Shown in pieces: positions 42,769-51,822 of a stretch of 52,454 bases of DNA. The first letter of the stretch is position 1, and each line of letters begins with the position of its first letter. The position numbers and the translations under genes were made by a program. Under the pieces are notes generated by a model, which saw only the letters and a list, made by a program, of their open reading frames with translations, was not told where the DNA came from and searched no databases. Origin of the DNA: Desulfovibrio sp. (lineage in GTDB: Bacteria > Desulfobacterota > Desulfovibrionia > Desulfovibrionales > Desulfovibrionaceae). Where the stretch lies: contig JAFTDG010000164.1 in NCBI GenBank assembly GCA_017454325.1, forward strand, positions 1-52,454, written 5' to 3'.

Positions 42769-45141
42769 TTACAGCACCTCATAGATTCTGGCAAAGACAT
42801 TATCATACACAAGCTTAAAATAGGGCGAGATATCAGGGTGCTGCGGGTTGTCCACCAGCAGGCGTACCATGAGTGATGTATATAACTTCGCATCCATGGC
42901 GAGTTTTTCATCTGTCACACGGTTGAAAAGAAAATTGATGTTGCGTCTGCTTGCAAGAAATGCCTGCTGTATCTCTTTGCTGGCGCCGGGGTGCGTATCA
43001 AACCACTCGCGTATATAGTCACGACGGATGAGACCCGTTTCTTCAAATACAGCGATGGACGATGCAAAGATGGCACTGTTATTACCGTCCAACCGCACCT
43101 CACCGGTATTGAGCTTATATGCCAGAGCTTGCGGTACAATGGAGAGTGCCCCGCCTTCACCCGTACGGGTCACAAAATTCCAGTTACCGAAATTACTGAT
43201 CCAAAAACCCAGCCGCAACATCTCAAAGCTGACCACTACATACTGCTTCCCCTTGGCCTCGATGAGAGATGTCTCCGGGGAACGCAACTTCGCCATGAGT
43301 GCCTGAGCTGCCACTCCGTCCATGTTTTCAAACACCTTGCCCGGTCCGCCACAGGAGGCAGTATACCGGATAAGCTGACGGGCGAAGCGTGGGCTATCAG
43401 TGGCAAAAAGCGCCGCAGGCAGATACAGCGAAGGACCGGCATGCTGTGCGCCATCGGCAATGGCCTCACGCCGAGCAAAATGGTGTGCGGCATAGCCCCA
43501 GTCCCACCACAACCAGAGTGTGGCATTCTCAGGCGTCATGGATCGAGCCCGCGAAAGCGCCTCTGCATGCCTTCTGTTGATCACCGGCCCCTGAGACATG
43601 GCGGGAATAAGCTCCACAAAAGGAGCAGCCAGCAGCCCTAGCACCAACAGCGTTGTCACAAGGCCCGCTATGGCTCCACGCCAGGCCGGTCTGAACACAC
43701 GCTGCAGCAGCCAGTATAGGGGCAAAGTCAATCCCAGAGCCATGACTGGCGCGCCAAACATGACCATGCGACCGCCCATCTTGGTGCTCAGCAGTCCCAG
43801 CGCTGCGAGCGGCAACAAAAAAAGCGCCCCTGGTCGCCGTACTACCACCAGGATAAAGCCCAGCAGCCCCAGAGCCGATGCCTCCACCCACGGATGGAAA
43901 TAGGCCAGAATGCCGCTCAGGCTCAAATCCTGCACTTCAATGATAGACTGCGCCACCGAAGGATAGGTAAGCTCAAGCCCTGTGCCTGTAGTTGCCACAT
44001 CACCTGTATGCTTAACATAGGCATTGATATGATTCACGATGGTGGTGAAAATCTCCCCCTGTACCACAATCACGGCCACGCATGTCCAGAGCAGCGCCAG
44101 CACCAACGGCTTACAGAGCTCACGACGCAAACGCAGCCCCGGTCGCGTGCCAGCCAAGAGCAGGAGCAGGCTAAAGCCAAAACCTGCCGGCCCCAGCAGC
44201 GTGGGCAATGCATAGGTCAAGCTGCCCAGCAGCAATAGCGCCCGCCGTCCACGTGGGGCCATAACAAGGCTCATGCAAGCGAGCAGTCCTACGTTGTAGC
44301 GGATGAGATAGGGAAAGACCGAATGCCATTCCTGTGTCCACCATGAAATGACCCCAAAGCTGCCCAACAGAACAATCCACTGCCAGCGCAGGGGATTGCC
44401 CATATGTTCCTCCAGTTTGTGGCTGGAAGATGCATCTTCCATCTGCGAACTGCGGAACAGCAAATGACGGGCCGCCATGATCCCGGAAGATTTGGCAAGA
44501 CGGCGCAGTACCATGCCGGGCAAAAGCATGTAGCGCATGGCCCAACTGGCTGGTGCAAATGTCATCAAGAGCGGAAAAAAGAGCGTGACCAAGTCCGTAT
44601 CGTAAAAACCCAGCAGCGTACGCCCTAAAAAACCAGGAGAAAGAGAAACCAGGACACCCGCCGCTACACCTGTTTCCATGCTGCCAAGGGCCCATACCCA
44701 GGCATAGACAATGACTGCCACGCAACTGGCAAGCACTGGCGGAAACCAGAATGCCACCGTGGCAGGAGGAAGACCGATGGCCAGCGCCATCCACTGAAGC
44801 ATCACAGCCATAGGATGCCCCACCGCCAGGCCAAAGCCCTCAGCCCCAGCTACCCAGGTATAGGCATCATGCGTGGCGAGCAACCATTCACTGCCCAGTC
44901 GGTATTCGGGATTCTGCCAGCAGGGCCATTCAAGCATGCGCAGGCCAAAGGCCAAGGCAAAGGTAACCAGCCCCCAGCACAGCCCCCGCGCCCAGTAATG
45001 CCACACGGAAACATGGGCAAGCCCGGCGCTGTGCACAATGACGCTACCGTTGGCATTGGATGCAACAGGCACACGACTGTCAGCTCCGTCAATCGGTGTC
45101 ATTGGCAAAGACGTTGTGGGCTGGTGACAAAGGGAAGGCAT
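42769..45141 (-). CDS. pglB: STT3/PglB-type single-subunit oligosaccharyltransferase
   Basis: PglB transfers a lipid-linked oligosaccharide to asparagine in N-x-S/T-type sequons on the periplasmic side. The 790-residue protein has about a dozen membrane helices. Motifs of the family are visible: ATHDAYTWVAG near residue 90 (acidic loop 1), GFYDTDLVTLFFP (the DxD-like site), and WLWWDWGYAAHHFARREAIADG, the signature WWDxG motif of the periplasmic domain. A Desulfovibrio PglB homologue is known to be active. The gene lies 18 bp after rsmG. The first ATG is used; a second at residue 14 is possible. Confidence 0.92.
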   Translation of the reverse strand: MPSLCHQPTTSLPMTPIDGADSRVPVASNANGSVIVHSAGLAHVSVWHYWARGLCWGLVTFALAFGLRMLEWPCWQNPEYRLGSEWLLATHDAYTWVAGAEGFGLAVGHPMAVMLQWMALAIGLPPATVAFWFPPVLASCVAVIVYAWVWALGSMETGVAAGVLVSLSPGFLGRTLLGFYDTDLVTLFFPLLMTFAPASWAMRYMLLPGMVLRRLAKSSGIMAARHLLFRSSQMEDASSSHKLEEHMGNPLRWQWIVLLGSFGVISWWTQEWHSVFPYLIRYNVGLLACMSLVMAPRGRRALLLLGSLTYALPTLLGPAGFGFSLLLLLAGTRPGLRLRRELCKPLVLALLWTCVAVIVVQGEIFTTIVNHINAYVKHTGDVATTGTGLELTYPSVAQSIIEVQDLSLSGILAYFHPWVEASALGLLGFILVVVRRPGALFLLPLAALGLLSTKMGGRMVMFGAPVMALGLTLPLYWLLQRVFRPAWRGAIAGLVTTLLVLGLLAAPFVELIPAMSQGPVINRRHAEALSRARSMTPENATLWLWWDWGYAAHHFARREAIADGAQHAGPSLYLPAALFATDSPRFARQLIRYTASCGGPGKVFENMDGVAAQALMAKLRSPETSLIEAKGKQYVVVSFEMLRLGFWISNFGNWNFVTRTGEGGALSIVPQALAYKLNTGEVRLDGNNSAIFASSIAVFEETGLIRRDYIREWFDTHPGASKEIQQAFLASRRNINFLFNRVTDEKLAMDAKLYTSLMVRLLVDNPQHPDISPYFKLVYDNVFARIYEVL

Positions 45142-45159
45142 GTACGCACTCTTTGCTGC

Positions 45160-45825
45160 TTATTGCACTGCTGCCTGTTGTGTGCCGTCATACTGCAAGG
45201 CCCAAAAATAACGCAAGCTACCATCCACCCCGTACGATTCCTGCAACGCCACGCACCAGGGTACGGGCACCTGTTTAGGAGCAGCATCATTTGCCAGAAT
45301 GACCACAAGCCCTCCGGGCTGCACATGCTCTGCAGTAAAATCCAGCAGTTGCCGCCATGGCATGAAGGCCCGACTTACAATGCAGTCTGCCGCTCTTGGC
45401 TGCTCCTGAAAAAAACGCTCTGCCCTACCCCGGAAGACATAGGTCTGAGACAGTTGAAGTCGTGCCAACACATGGGAGATAAACAGTGCACGTTTTTCGC
45501 GAGCTTCGACCATATAATACGCTCCGCGCTTCCAGGCCATGCGTAGTGGAATACCGGGCAATCCTGCACCTGAGCCCAAATCCCAACTTACAGGAGCGGT
45601 CGGTATTACAAGCCTTTCAAGAAAACGCGCCAGGTAAAAGCTATCAAGCACAAGCCGGGTCAGCACATCCTGCCAGGAATACGGCCCCACCAAATTCATA
45701 CCCTTATTCCAGCTGCAAAGCATGTCAAGATAGCCTGCCAGAGGATCCATGGCATATTCAGGCACCGGGGCACCTGAAAGACGCACCAAACGTGACAGCT
45801 CCACCCGCTCCAAGGCATGCTGCAT
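45160..45825 (-). CDS. rsmG: 16S rRNA m7G527 methyltransferase RsmG (GidB)
   Basis: RsmG methylates G527 of 16S rRNA with SAM. The 221-residue protein has WNKGMNLVGPYSWQDVLTRLVLDSFYLARFL near residue 39, WDLGSGAGLPGIPLRM (SAM-binding), a YMVEAREKRALFISHVLARL strand and CIVSRAFMPWRQLLDF; these match the family. AGGAAA precedes the ATG. It is the first gene of a two-gene unit with pglB, an uncommon pairing. It diverges from fabD across 165 bp, in which I see no clear promoter. Confidence 0.95.
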   Translation of the reverse strand: MQHALERVELSRLVRLSGAPVPEYAMDPLAGYLDMLCSWNKGMNLVGPYSWQDVLTRLVLDSFYLARFLERLVIPTAPVSWDLGSGAGLPGIPLRMAWKRGAYYMVEAREKRALFISHVLARLQLSQTYVFRGRAERFFQEQPRAADCIVSRAFMPWRQLLDFTAEHVQPGGLVVILANDAAPKQVPVPWCVALQESYGVDGSLRYFWALQYDGTQQAAVQ

Positions 45826-45990
45826 TGATATTTCCTATGGGTTATGCGCTATGTAACGACGGCATGTTTCTTATGTCTTCTCATATCCCGGCAGCATGGG
45901 ACTTGCAAGCCTATCGTGGATACCGTATACATTAGATTTGCGATTTTGATGTATATTTAGCCAGACAGTGCACACGCCAGGAGGCGAGCT

Positions 45991-46932
45991 ATGAAGCAAA
46001 CCATTCTGCTTTTTCCCGGACAAGGATCCCAACTGCCCGGCATGGGGCGTGATGTGGCTGAAGCCATGCCGGATGCCATGGCACTTTGGAAGCGTGCCGA
46101 GCATATCAGTGGCCTGCCTCTGCGCGAAATATTCTGGGATGGTGATGAGCAGGCCATGAGCGACACAAGGGCGCTGCAGCCCGCGCTGACCGTGGTGAAC
46201 CTGAGCCTTTGGAATGCTTTGGCCGGTCGCGTGCATCCGTGCGGAACTGCCGGGCACAGCCTGGGAGAATTTTGCTCCCTGGCGGCCGCAAACGTGCTCT
46301 CCCCAGACACTGTACTGGAATTGACCACCCTGCGCGGCAGACTCATGGCCGAAGCTGATCCGGAAGGCAAGGGAGCCATGGCGGCCATTCTCAAGCTGGA
46401 CCTGTCTGCCGTGGAAGCACTGGTTGATGAAGCCTCTGCCAGCACAGGTGAACTGTTGCGTATAGCCAACTACAACACCCCTGGCCAGTTTGTGGTTAGC
46501 GGCACCAAGACCGCCGTGGCCGAAGCCGGCCGTTTGGCCAAGGAACGCAAGGGCCGGGCTGTTGAACTCAAAGTCAGCGGTGCCTTCCACAGCCCCATGA
46601 TGGCCGAAGCGAACAGAGAACTTGCCCCGCTGCTGCGCAAAGCTGTCTGGAATCGCCCGAAATTTCCCGTGTACTGCAATGCCCACGGTCTAGCCTTGAA
46701 CGACGGGGAAAGCATACGCGAAGCAGTACTTGTGCAGATGACATCTTCCGTACAATGGATTGACACCCTGCGCCATCAGTACACTGACGGCGCACGTTAC
46801 TGGCTGGAGCTTGGCCCCAAGGCCGTTCTTGGCAAAATGGTGGGGGCGTGTCTGTCCGGACTGGCAGCCCCTGACACCTTTTCAGTATCACTGGTACACG
46901 ACGCCGCCAGTGCCGCCGCATTCACGGAGTAA
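45991..46932 (+). CDS. fabD: Malonyl-CoA:ACP transacylase
   Basis: FabD loads malonyl units onto acyl carrier protein for fatty acid synthesis. The 313-residue enzyme begins with LLFPGQGSQLPGMG and has the nucleophile elbow GHSLGEFCSLAA (serine near residue 92), KLKVSGAFHSPMM with the catalytic histidine (here ELKVSGAFHSPMM), and the late WLELGPKAVLGKM. AGGAGG lies 7 bp before the ATG. It heads a plus-strand run with argS. Confidence 0.96.
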   Translation: MKQTILLFPGQGSQLPGMGRDVAEAMPDAMALWKRAEHISGLPLREIFWDGDEQAMSDTRALQPALTVVNLSLWNALAGRVHPCGTAGHSLGEFCSLAAANVLSPDTVLELTTLRGRLMAEADPEGKGAMAAILKLDLSAVEALVDEASASTGELLRIANYNTPGQFVVSGTKTAVAEAGRLAKERKGRAVELKVSGAFHSPMMAEANRELAPLLRKAVWNRPKFPVYCNAHGLALNDGESIREAVLVQMTSSVQWIDTLRHQYTDGARYWLELGPKAVLGKMVGACLSGLAAPDTFSVSLVHDAASAAAFTE

Positions 46933-46983
46933 TATTATCCATGTCCACACTATCATCATGGCACTTTGAGGAGTAGAAGTCAT

Positions 46984-48645
46984 ATGCGCGCCATCGACAC
47001 TCTGCGCACAGCTCTCAAGGCTATCGTAGAAAACGAGGGGCTGACCTGGCCCAGCAAGGTCGTCATTGAACCGCCGCGAGACGTTACGTTCGGCGACCTC
47101 TCGGTCAATGTGGCCATGCTTTTGGCCCGCGAGGCCAAAACTCCTCCCCGTGTGCTGGCCGAAAATTTTGCCAGCAAGCTCATGGAACGCTGTCCAGATG
47201 TGGCCAAAGCAACTGCCGCCGGTCCAGGATTTTGCAATGTCACCTTTACGCCGGATTTTTGGCGTACCACAGTGGCAGAAGTAGAAACTGCCGGAGATGC
47301 CTACGGCACGACATCCGTTGGCTCTCACCGCAGGGTATTGCTGGAATACGTTTCGGCCAACCCCACAGGGCCCTTGCATGTAGGGCATGGGCGCGGTGCT
47401 GCCGTAGGAGACAGCCTTGCACGTTTGCTGCGCATGGCCGGCTACACGGTTGACACTGAATATTACGTTAACGATGCAGGCCGTCAGATGCGTCTGCTGG
47501 GTCTTTCTGTCTGGCTACGCGCAAAGGAGCTGTGCAATCTGCCTGTTACCTGGCCGGCAGAGGGTGAATACTACAAAGGCGACTACATCAAAGATATCGC
47601 CCGCGAAATGCTATCAGCAGACCCGCATTTGACGGATCTGCCGGACGCCGAAGGCCAGGAACGCTGCTACAATACGGCAATGCACGAAATTCTGGACGGC
47701 ATCAAGACCGATCTTGCCAATTTCCGGGTAGAGCACAGATACTGGTTTTCGGAGAAAACACTGGTTGAAGGCGGTGCCGTGGATGCGGCCTTTACGGCCC
47801 TTTCCAACGCCGGACACACATACGACAAAGAACATGCGTTCTGGTTTGCCACTGAGAAATTGGGAGACGACAAAGACCGCGTACTGCGCAAGTCTGACGG
47901 CAGTCTGACCTATTTTGCCTCTGACATTGCCTACCATCACGACAAATTCCGACGTGGCTATGACTGGCTCATAGATGTCTGGGGGGCAGACCACCACGGA
48001 TATGTGCCGCGCATGCGTGCAGCCATTGCCGCTATGGGCAAGCCACAGGAAAGCTTCAGCGTGGTGCTCATCCAGCTCGTCAATTTGCTGCGTGAGGGCA
48101 AGCCCGTAAGCATGTCCACCCGCGCAGGGACATTTGAAACCCTGTCTGATGTCATAAAGGAAGTGGGCACTGACGCAGCACGCTTCATGTTTCTTTCACG
48201 CAAAAGTGACAGCCCTCTGGATTTTGATCTGGATCTTGTAAAACAACGCACCATGGATAACCCCGTCTATTATGTGCAGTATGCCCACGCACGTATCTGC
48301 GCCGTGCTGCGCCGTGCTGCAGACAGGGGCATTTCCCTGCCTTCCCGTACGCCCCCTGAACTGTTATCCCCGCTGGACACGGCTGAAGATATGGCCCTGT
48401 TGCGCAAGATTGCCGGTTTCGGTGACATGCTATCCGCTGCCGCCCAATCACTCGGGGTGCATCACGTCAGCCACTACCTCACAGAGCTATCGGGCCTGCT
48501 GCACAGTTATTATGCCAAGCATCAGGTACTTCAGGAGAACGATCAGCCCCGCAGCATGGCCCGTCTGGCCTTGCTACGCGCTGTTGGTCAGGTGCTGCAC
48601 AACGGTCTTTTTGTTCTTGGCGTCAGCGCCCCTGAAAGCATGTAA
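46984..48645 (+). CDS. argS: Arginyl-tRNA synthetase
   Basis: The 553-residue class I synthetase charges tRNA-Arg. It has an N-terminal Add1 domain (residues about 1-85), the HIGH-type motif GPLHVGHGRGAAVGDSLARLL near residue 125, FASDIAYHHDKF and WGADHHGYVPR, and a KMSK-like site VSMSTRAGTF. A C-terminal anticodon-binding DALR domain ends RLALLRAVGQVLHNGLFVLGVSAPESM. GAGGAG precedes ATG 46984; a six-codon extension is rejected. It lies 51 bp after fabD and 12 bp before the SPOR gene. Confidence 0.97.
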   Translation: MRAIDTLRTALKAIVENEGLTWPSKVVIEPPRDVTFGDLSVNVAMLLAREAKTPPRVLAENFASKLMERCPDVAKATAAGPGFCNVTFTPDFWRTTVAEVETAGDAYGTTSVGSHRRVLLEYVSANPTGPLHVGHGRGAAVGDSLARLLRMAGYTVDTEYYVNDAGRQMRLLGLSVWLRAKELCNLPVTWPAEGEYYKGDYIKDIAREMLSADPHLTDLPDAEGQERCYNTAMHEILDGIKTDLANFRVEHRYWFSEKTLVEGGAVDAAFTALSNAGHTYDKEHAFWFATEKLGDDKDRVLRKSDGSLTYFASDIAYHHDKFRRGYDWLIDVWGADHHGYVPRMRAAIAAMGKPQESFSVVLIQLVNLLREGKPVSMSTRAGTFETLSDVIKEVGTDAARFMFLSRKSDSPLDFDLDLVKQRTMDNPVYYVQYAHARICAVLRRAADRGISLPSRTPPELLSPLDTAEDMALLRKIAGFGDMLSAAAQSLGVHHVSHYLTELSGLLHSYYAKHQVLQENDQPRSMARLALLRAVGQVLHNGLFVLGVSAPESM

Positions 48646-48657
48646 CAAGGCAACAGT

Positions 48658-49479
48658 ATGGCAGGGCCACTGCGTAAACCACGTACCAAGAGCACAGCAC
48701 AACAGGAAGAGGGGGAAAATCGCTTTGCCGTGCATCTGTCCAAGCCGGCCACACTGATACTGTGTGCCGTTTTTCTTGTGGCTAGCGCATGGTCATTCTT
48801 CATGGGTTTCATGGTGGGGCGAGGTCAAAACCCGGAAGCGCATCTGGAACAAATGACTGGCCTCAGAGTAAAGGATGCTCCCGTGCAGCTACCGCAGGAG
48901 AGCACCATACCATCTGCAGATGCAGCCACATCAGCCCCCTCTGCCGAAAAAGCTCCAACGCCACCACCAGCCCCCAATCCTCCCCAGGAGCAACGTGCAG
49001 ATAACGACGCACAGAAGCAGCCAGAAGTTCTCGCCAAACAGCACGCTACAGGGGAAGCCCGCTATCCCTTTGCCCGCCCCAGTGGCAGCAGCCTTGCCGC
49101 CTGGGGCCAGCAACAGGCTTCTCCACAGGATACAGGAAAGCAGAAAGAGAATACTTCCCGCAAGTCCCAAAGCGCACAAGTGCCCACCACAGGGATGGCA
49201 ATGCAGCCAACTGGCGGACCAATCTATGATGCCACCTATCAAGTGGCGGCTTTCAAGGGCCCAAAGGATGCGGCACATCTTTGCCAGACGCTCAAAGAGC
49301 GCGGCATACGCGCGTTCAAGCAAAAAAGTGGCAAGGTCTTACTTGTACTTGTCAACCTGCACGGGACAGATGCCGATGCGCTCAGCCTGCGAAAAACATT
49401 GCAGGCCATGGGGCTGGGTGCCCCCGTGCTCCTTTCACGCAAGGCAGTCACAGCAGGCCCTGCGAAAAAACGTCATTGA
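48658..49479 (+). CDS. SPOR-domain membrane protein
   Basis: The 273-residue protein has a short basic cytosolic N-terminus, one membrane helix (about residues 32-53, LILCAVFLVASAWSFFMGFMVG), a long Pro/Ala/Gln-rich periplasmic linker (about 75-190), and a C-terminal SPOR domain (YQVAAFKGPKDAAHLCQTLKERGIRAFKQ, then LLVLVNLHGTDADALSLRKTLQAMG). SPOR domains bind denuded peptidoglycan glycan strands and place proteins at the division site. The layout resembles FtsN-like proteins, but similarity outside SPOR is not visible. The gene lies between argS and the MlaE gene. Confidence 0.88.
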   Translation: MAGPLRKPRTKSTAQQEEGENRFAVHLSKPATLILCAVFLVASAWSFFMGFMVGRGQNPEAHLEQMTGLRVKDAPVQLPQESTIPSADAATSAPSAEKAPTPPPAPNPPQEQRADNDAQKQPEVLAKQHATGEARYPFARPSGSSLAAWGQQQASPQDTGKQKENTSRKSQSAQVPTTGMAMQPTGGPIYDATYQVAAFKGPKDAAHLCQTLKERGIRAFKQKSGKVLLVLVNLHGTDADALSLRKTLQAMGLGAPVLLSRKAVTAGPAKKRH

Positions 49480-49505
49480 CTTCCACCTAAACAACGAGGA
49501 TGTGT

Positions 49506-50312
49506 ATGCCCGGTCTGGGAATGTTCTGCAATGACCTGCGCTTGCTCGGGCGATACAGCCTGGAACGCGTCAAGACTCTGGGTGCCACGACCCTGTTCAT
49601 GGCCGACGGGCTCCGACAGATATTCACCAGTGGCACCAAAATAGTGCCGCGTACGGTTAACCAGCTCTACGTCATCGGAGCCAAGTCACTCTTTCTCATC
49701 ATGCTCATTGGCATTTTCTGCGGCATGGTGCTGGGCCTGCAGGGGTATTACACGCTTGTGCAATTCGGCTCAGTTGGTATGCTGGGTTCTGCCGTCTCGC
49801 TCTCGCTCATCCGCGAACTGGGGCCCGTTCTCACTGCCATTATGCTCACAGGCCGGGCCGGCTCTTCTATGACCGCGGAAATTGGCGTCATGCGCATTAC
49901 AGATCAAATAGACGCTCTTGATGTTATGGACATCAATTCCGTAGGCTACCTCGTCAGCCCCCGTTTACTTGCCTCTCTCATCGCCTTTCCCCTGCTCACG
50001 GCCGTCTTCGACGTTATTGGTATTGCGGGAGGGTATCTCACGGGTGTGCTCATGCTGCACATCAATGAGGGGGCCTATTTCTATCGCATCGCCAGTTCCG
50101 TCACGCACACGGATATTTATGGAGGTTTTCTCAAAGCCGTGGTCTTCGGCCTGCTTGTCACAACTGTCTGCTGCCACCAGGGCTACACGGCCAATAAACG
50201 CCGTGACAGTGTGGGGCCCGAAGCCGTAGGCAATGCCACCACGTCTGCAGTTGTCATCTCCTGCGTGCTCATACTTGCGGCAGACTATGTCATCACCTCC
50301 TTTCTGCTGTGA
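49506..50312 (+). CDS. mlaE: MlaE-family ABC transporter permease
   Basis: MlaE is the inner-membrane permease of a phospholipid/toluene-resistance type ABC transporter that maintains outer-membrane lipid asymmetry. The 268-residue protein has several membrane helices and the family block SLIRELGPVLTAIMLTGRAGSSMTAEIGVMRITDQIDALDVMDIN (about residues 99-143). GAGGATGTGT precedes ATG 49506; two codons earlier is another ATG. The usual ATPase (mlaF) and substrate-binding (mlaD) genes are not adjacent: the next gene is ruvC, overlapping by 4 bp (GTGA). Confidence 0.92.
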   Translation: MPGLGMFCNDLRLLGRYSLERVKTLGATTLFMADGLRQIFTSGTKIVPRTVNQLYVIGAKSLFLIMLIGIFCGMVLGLQGYYTLVQFGSVGMLGSAVSLSLIRELGPVLTAIMLTGRAGSSMTAEIGVMRITDQIDALDVMDINSVGYLVSPRLLASLIAFPLLTAVFDVIGIAGGYLTGVLMLHINEGAYFYRIASSVTHTDIYGGFLKAVVFGLLVTTVCCHQGYTANKRRDSVGPEAVGNATTSAVVISCVLILAADYVITSFLL

Positions 50313-50821
50313 CAGACATGCTGCCCATTACTGTCATTGGCATTGACCCTGGTTCCCAACGCACTGGCTGGGGTGTCGTACGCGAAGTTTCTGGTGTTCT
50401 CCAGCTGGTGGACTGTGGCATCATCCGTACTGCCTCAGGTGGTGAGCATTTTTCTGCCCGCCTGGCCCGCATCTATCAGGATCTTGTCTCAGTGCTCACG
50501 CGTCTCGCACCAGATGAAGCAGCTGTGGAGCAGGTATTCACCGCCCAAAATGCCGCCAGCGCACTGAAACTGGGGCAGGCCAGAGGGGCGGCTGTCGCGG
50601 CACTGGCCTCTCGCGGCATCCCCATCAACGACTACGAACCCACACTGGTAAAAAAGACCCTCGTGGGCACGGGCCGTGCAGAAAAAACGCAAGTGGCCTT
50701 TATGGTGCAACGCCTGCTCAACGTCAGGGAACAACACTGGGCACTGGACACATCTGACGCCCTGGGCATAGCCATCTGCCATCTTACCATGCGCCGTTTT
50801 GCCACCCTTGCCAGCATGTAG
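50309..50821 (+). CDS. ruvC: Holliday junction resolvase RuvC
   Basis: RuvC cleaves Holliday junctions together with RuvAB. The 170-residue protein has ITVIGIDPGSQRTGWGVV (first catalytic Asp), AAVEQVFTAQNAASALKLGQARGAA (second acidic site), YEPTLVKKTLVGTGRAEKTQV and WALDTSDALGIAICH (final Asp pair). The GTG at 50309 overlaps the MlaE stop; an ATG at 50318 gives MLPITVIGIDPG and is equally plausible. No ruvA or ruvB is adjacent. Confidence 0.95.
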   Translation: MTDMLPITVIGIDPGSQRTGWGVVREVSGVLQLVDCGIIRTASGGEHFSARLARIYQDLVSVLTRLAPDEAAVEQVFTAQNAASALKLGQARGAAVAALASRGIPINDYEPTLVKKTLVGTGRAEKTQVAFMVQRLLNVREQHWALDTSDALGIAICHLTMRRFATLASM

Positions 50822-50851
50822 GCTGGCATTTGCCAAGGAAGCGAGCTATAC

Positions 50852-50893
50852 ATGACGCACGGAACCAATCCAGATGGCAATAATCTTGCATAG
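50852..50893 (+). CDS. Possible 13-codon leader ORF ahead of fliR
   Basis: ATG 50852 opens a 13-residue frame (MTHGTNPDGNNLA) ending at TAG 50893. AAGGAAGCGAG lies 6-17 bp upstream, a better ribosome site than any directly before fliR (start 50903), which has none. Reinitiation onto fliR is possible. The frame is too short for similarity and may be chance. Confidence 0.25.
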   Translation: MTHGTNPDGNNLA

Positions 50894-50902
50894 CCTTTGC
50901 CC

Positions 50903-51694
50903 ATGGACATTTTCAACTACGATCCAGCCAGCATACTCAGCCTGCTGCTCACCATCATGCGGGTGAGCATAGTTATGTTTATGCTGCCCATTTTTTCCAC
51001 CAACAATATTCCCATACAGGTCAAGGCAGCGGCAACGCTTGTTTTTTCCCTGGGGGTATGGCCGCATCTTTCCCTCAACCCGGCGGCCATGCCAGCCCAT
51101 CCTTTTGACGTGGGCCTTATGGTGCTGGGCGAAGTGGTCATGGGACTCGCCCTGGGCATGGCCGTGAATTGCCTGTTCATGGGCATACAGTCTGGAGGAG
51201 AATTGCTTGGCTATCAGATGGGCTTTACCATGATCAATTTTGCAGATCCGCTCTCTGGCAATCAGACGGGAGCCGCGGCGTTCTTCTTATGGATGGTCTC
51301 GGCACTGGTATTTCTGACACTGGACGGCCATTTATACATGATCAAGGGCTTTGCCACATCCTTTGCGCTGGTACCGCCGGGCCAGCTTTTTCTCGGCCAG
51401 CTTGTGCTGGATCAGGTAATTTACCTGGTAGCACAGGTTTTTGTACTGGCATTGCAAATAGCGGCACCGGTAATGATAGCCCTTTTTCTGGTGGAAGTGA
51501 CCCTGGCCCTCATGGCCCGCACCTCGCCCCAGATTCACATCATGGAATTTGGCTTTCCCCTTAAAATCGGCGTGGGCTTTTTCTTCCTTGGTCTGCTCAT
51601 GACCATCATGAGCGACCGTATTGCTGACTTCATTCAAGGTATAGATGCACTTTTTGGTAATTTGCTCAGGGCCATGGCGCCGCCAGTCGAATGA
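50903..51694 (+). CDS. fliR: Flagellar export apparatus protein FliR
   Basis: FliR forms part of the export gate of the flagellar type III secretion system together with FliP and FliQ. The 263-residue membrane protein has an initial FNYDPASILSLLLTIMRVSIVMFMLPIFSTNNIP stretch, GEVVMGLALGMAVNCLFMGIQSGGELLGYQMGF in the centre, and ISPQIHIMEFGFPLKI-like sequence (here TSPQIHIMEFGFPLKIGVGFFFLG), all typical of FliR. No good ribosome site precedes the ATG. Its gate partners and flhB are not nearby: the gene stands between ruvC and a zinc-ribbon/Yip1 gene. Confidence 0.93.
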   Translation: MDIFNYDPASILSLLLTIMRVSIVMFMLPIFSTNNIPIQVKAAATLVFSLGVWPHLSLNPAAMPAHPFDVGLMVLGEVVMGLALGMAVNCLFMGIQSGGELLGYQMGFTMINFADPLSGNQTGAAAFFLWMVSALVFLTLDGHLYMIKGFATSFALVPPGQLFLGQLVLDQVIYLVAQVFVLALQIAAPVMIALFLVEVTLALMARTSPQIHIMEFGFPLKIGVGFFFLGLLMTIMSDRIADFIQGIDALFGNLLRAMAPPVE

Positions 51695-51822
51695 CACGCC
51701 ACGCCCCAAAGCTCCTATCCTGGCCTGCATACCTCCCCACCTCACTGCTTGCCAGCAGAGGACGCTACGGCTAAACTGTAAATAAGTAACCGGTTTTTGC
51801 CCAGCCTTGCAAGGAGCATCGT

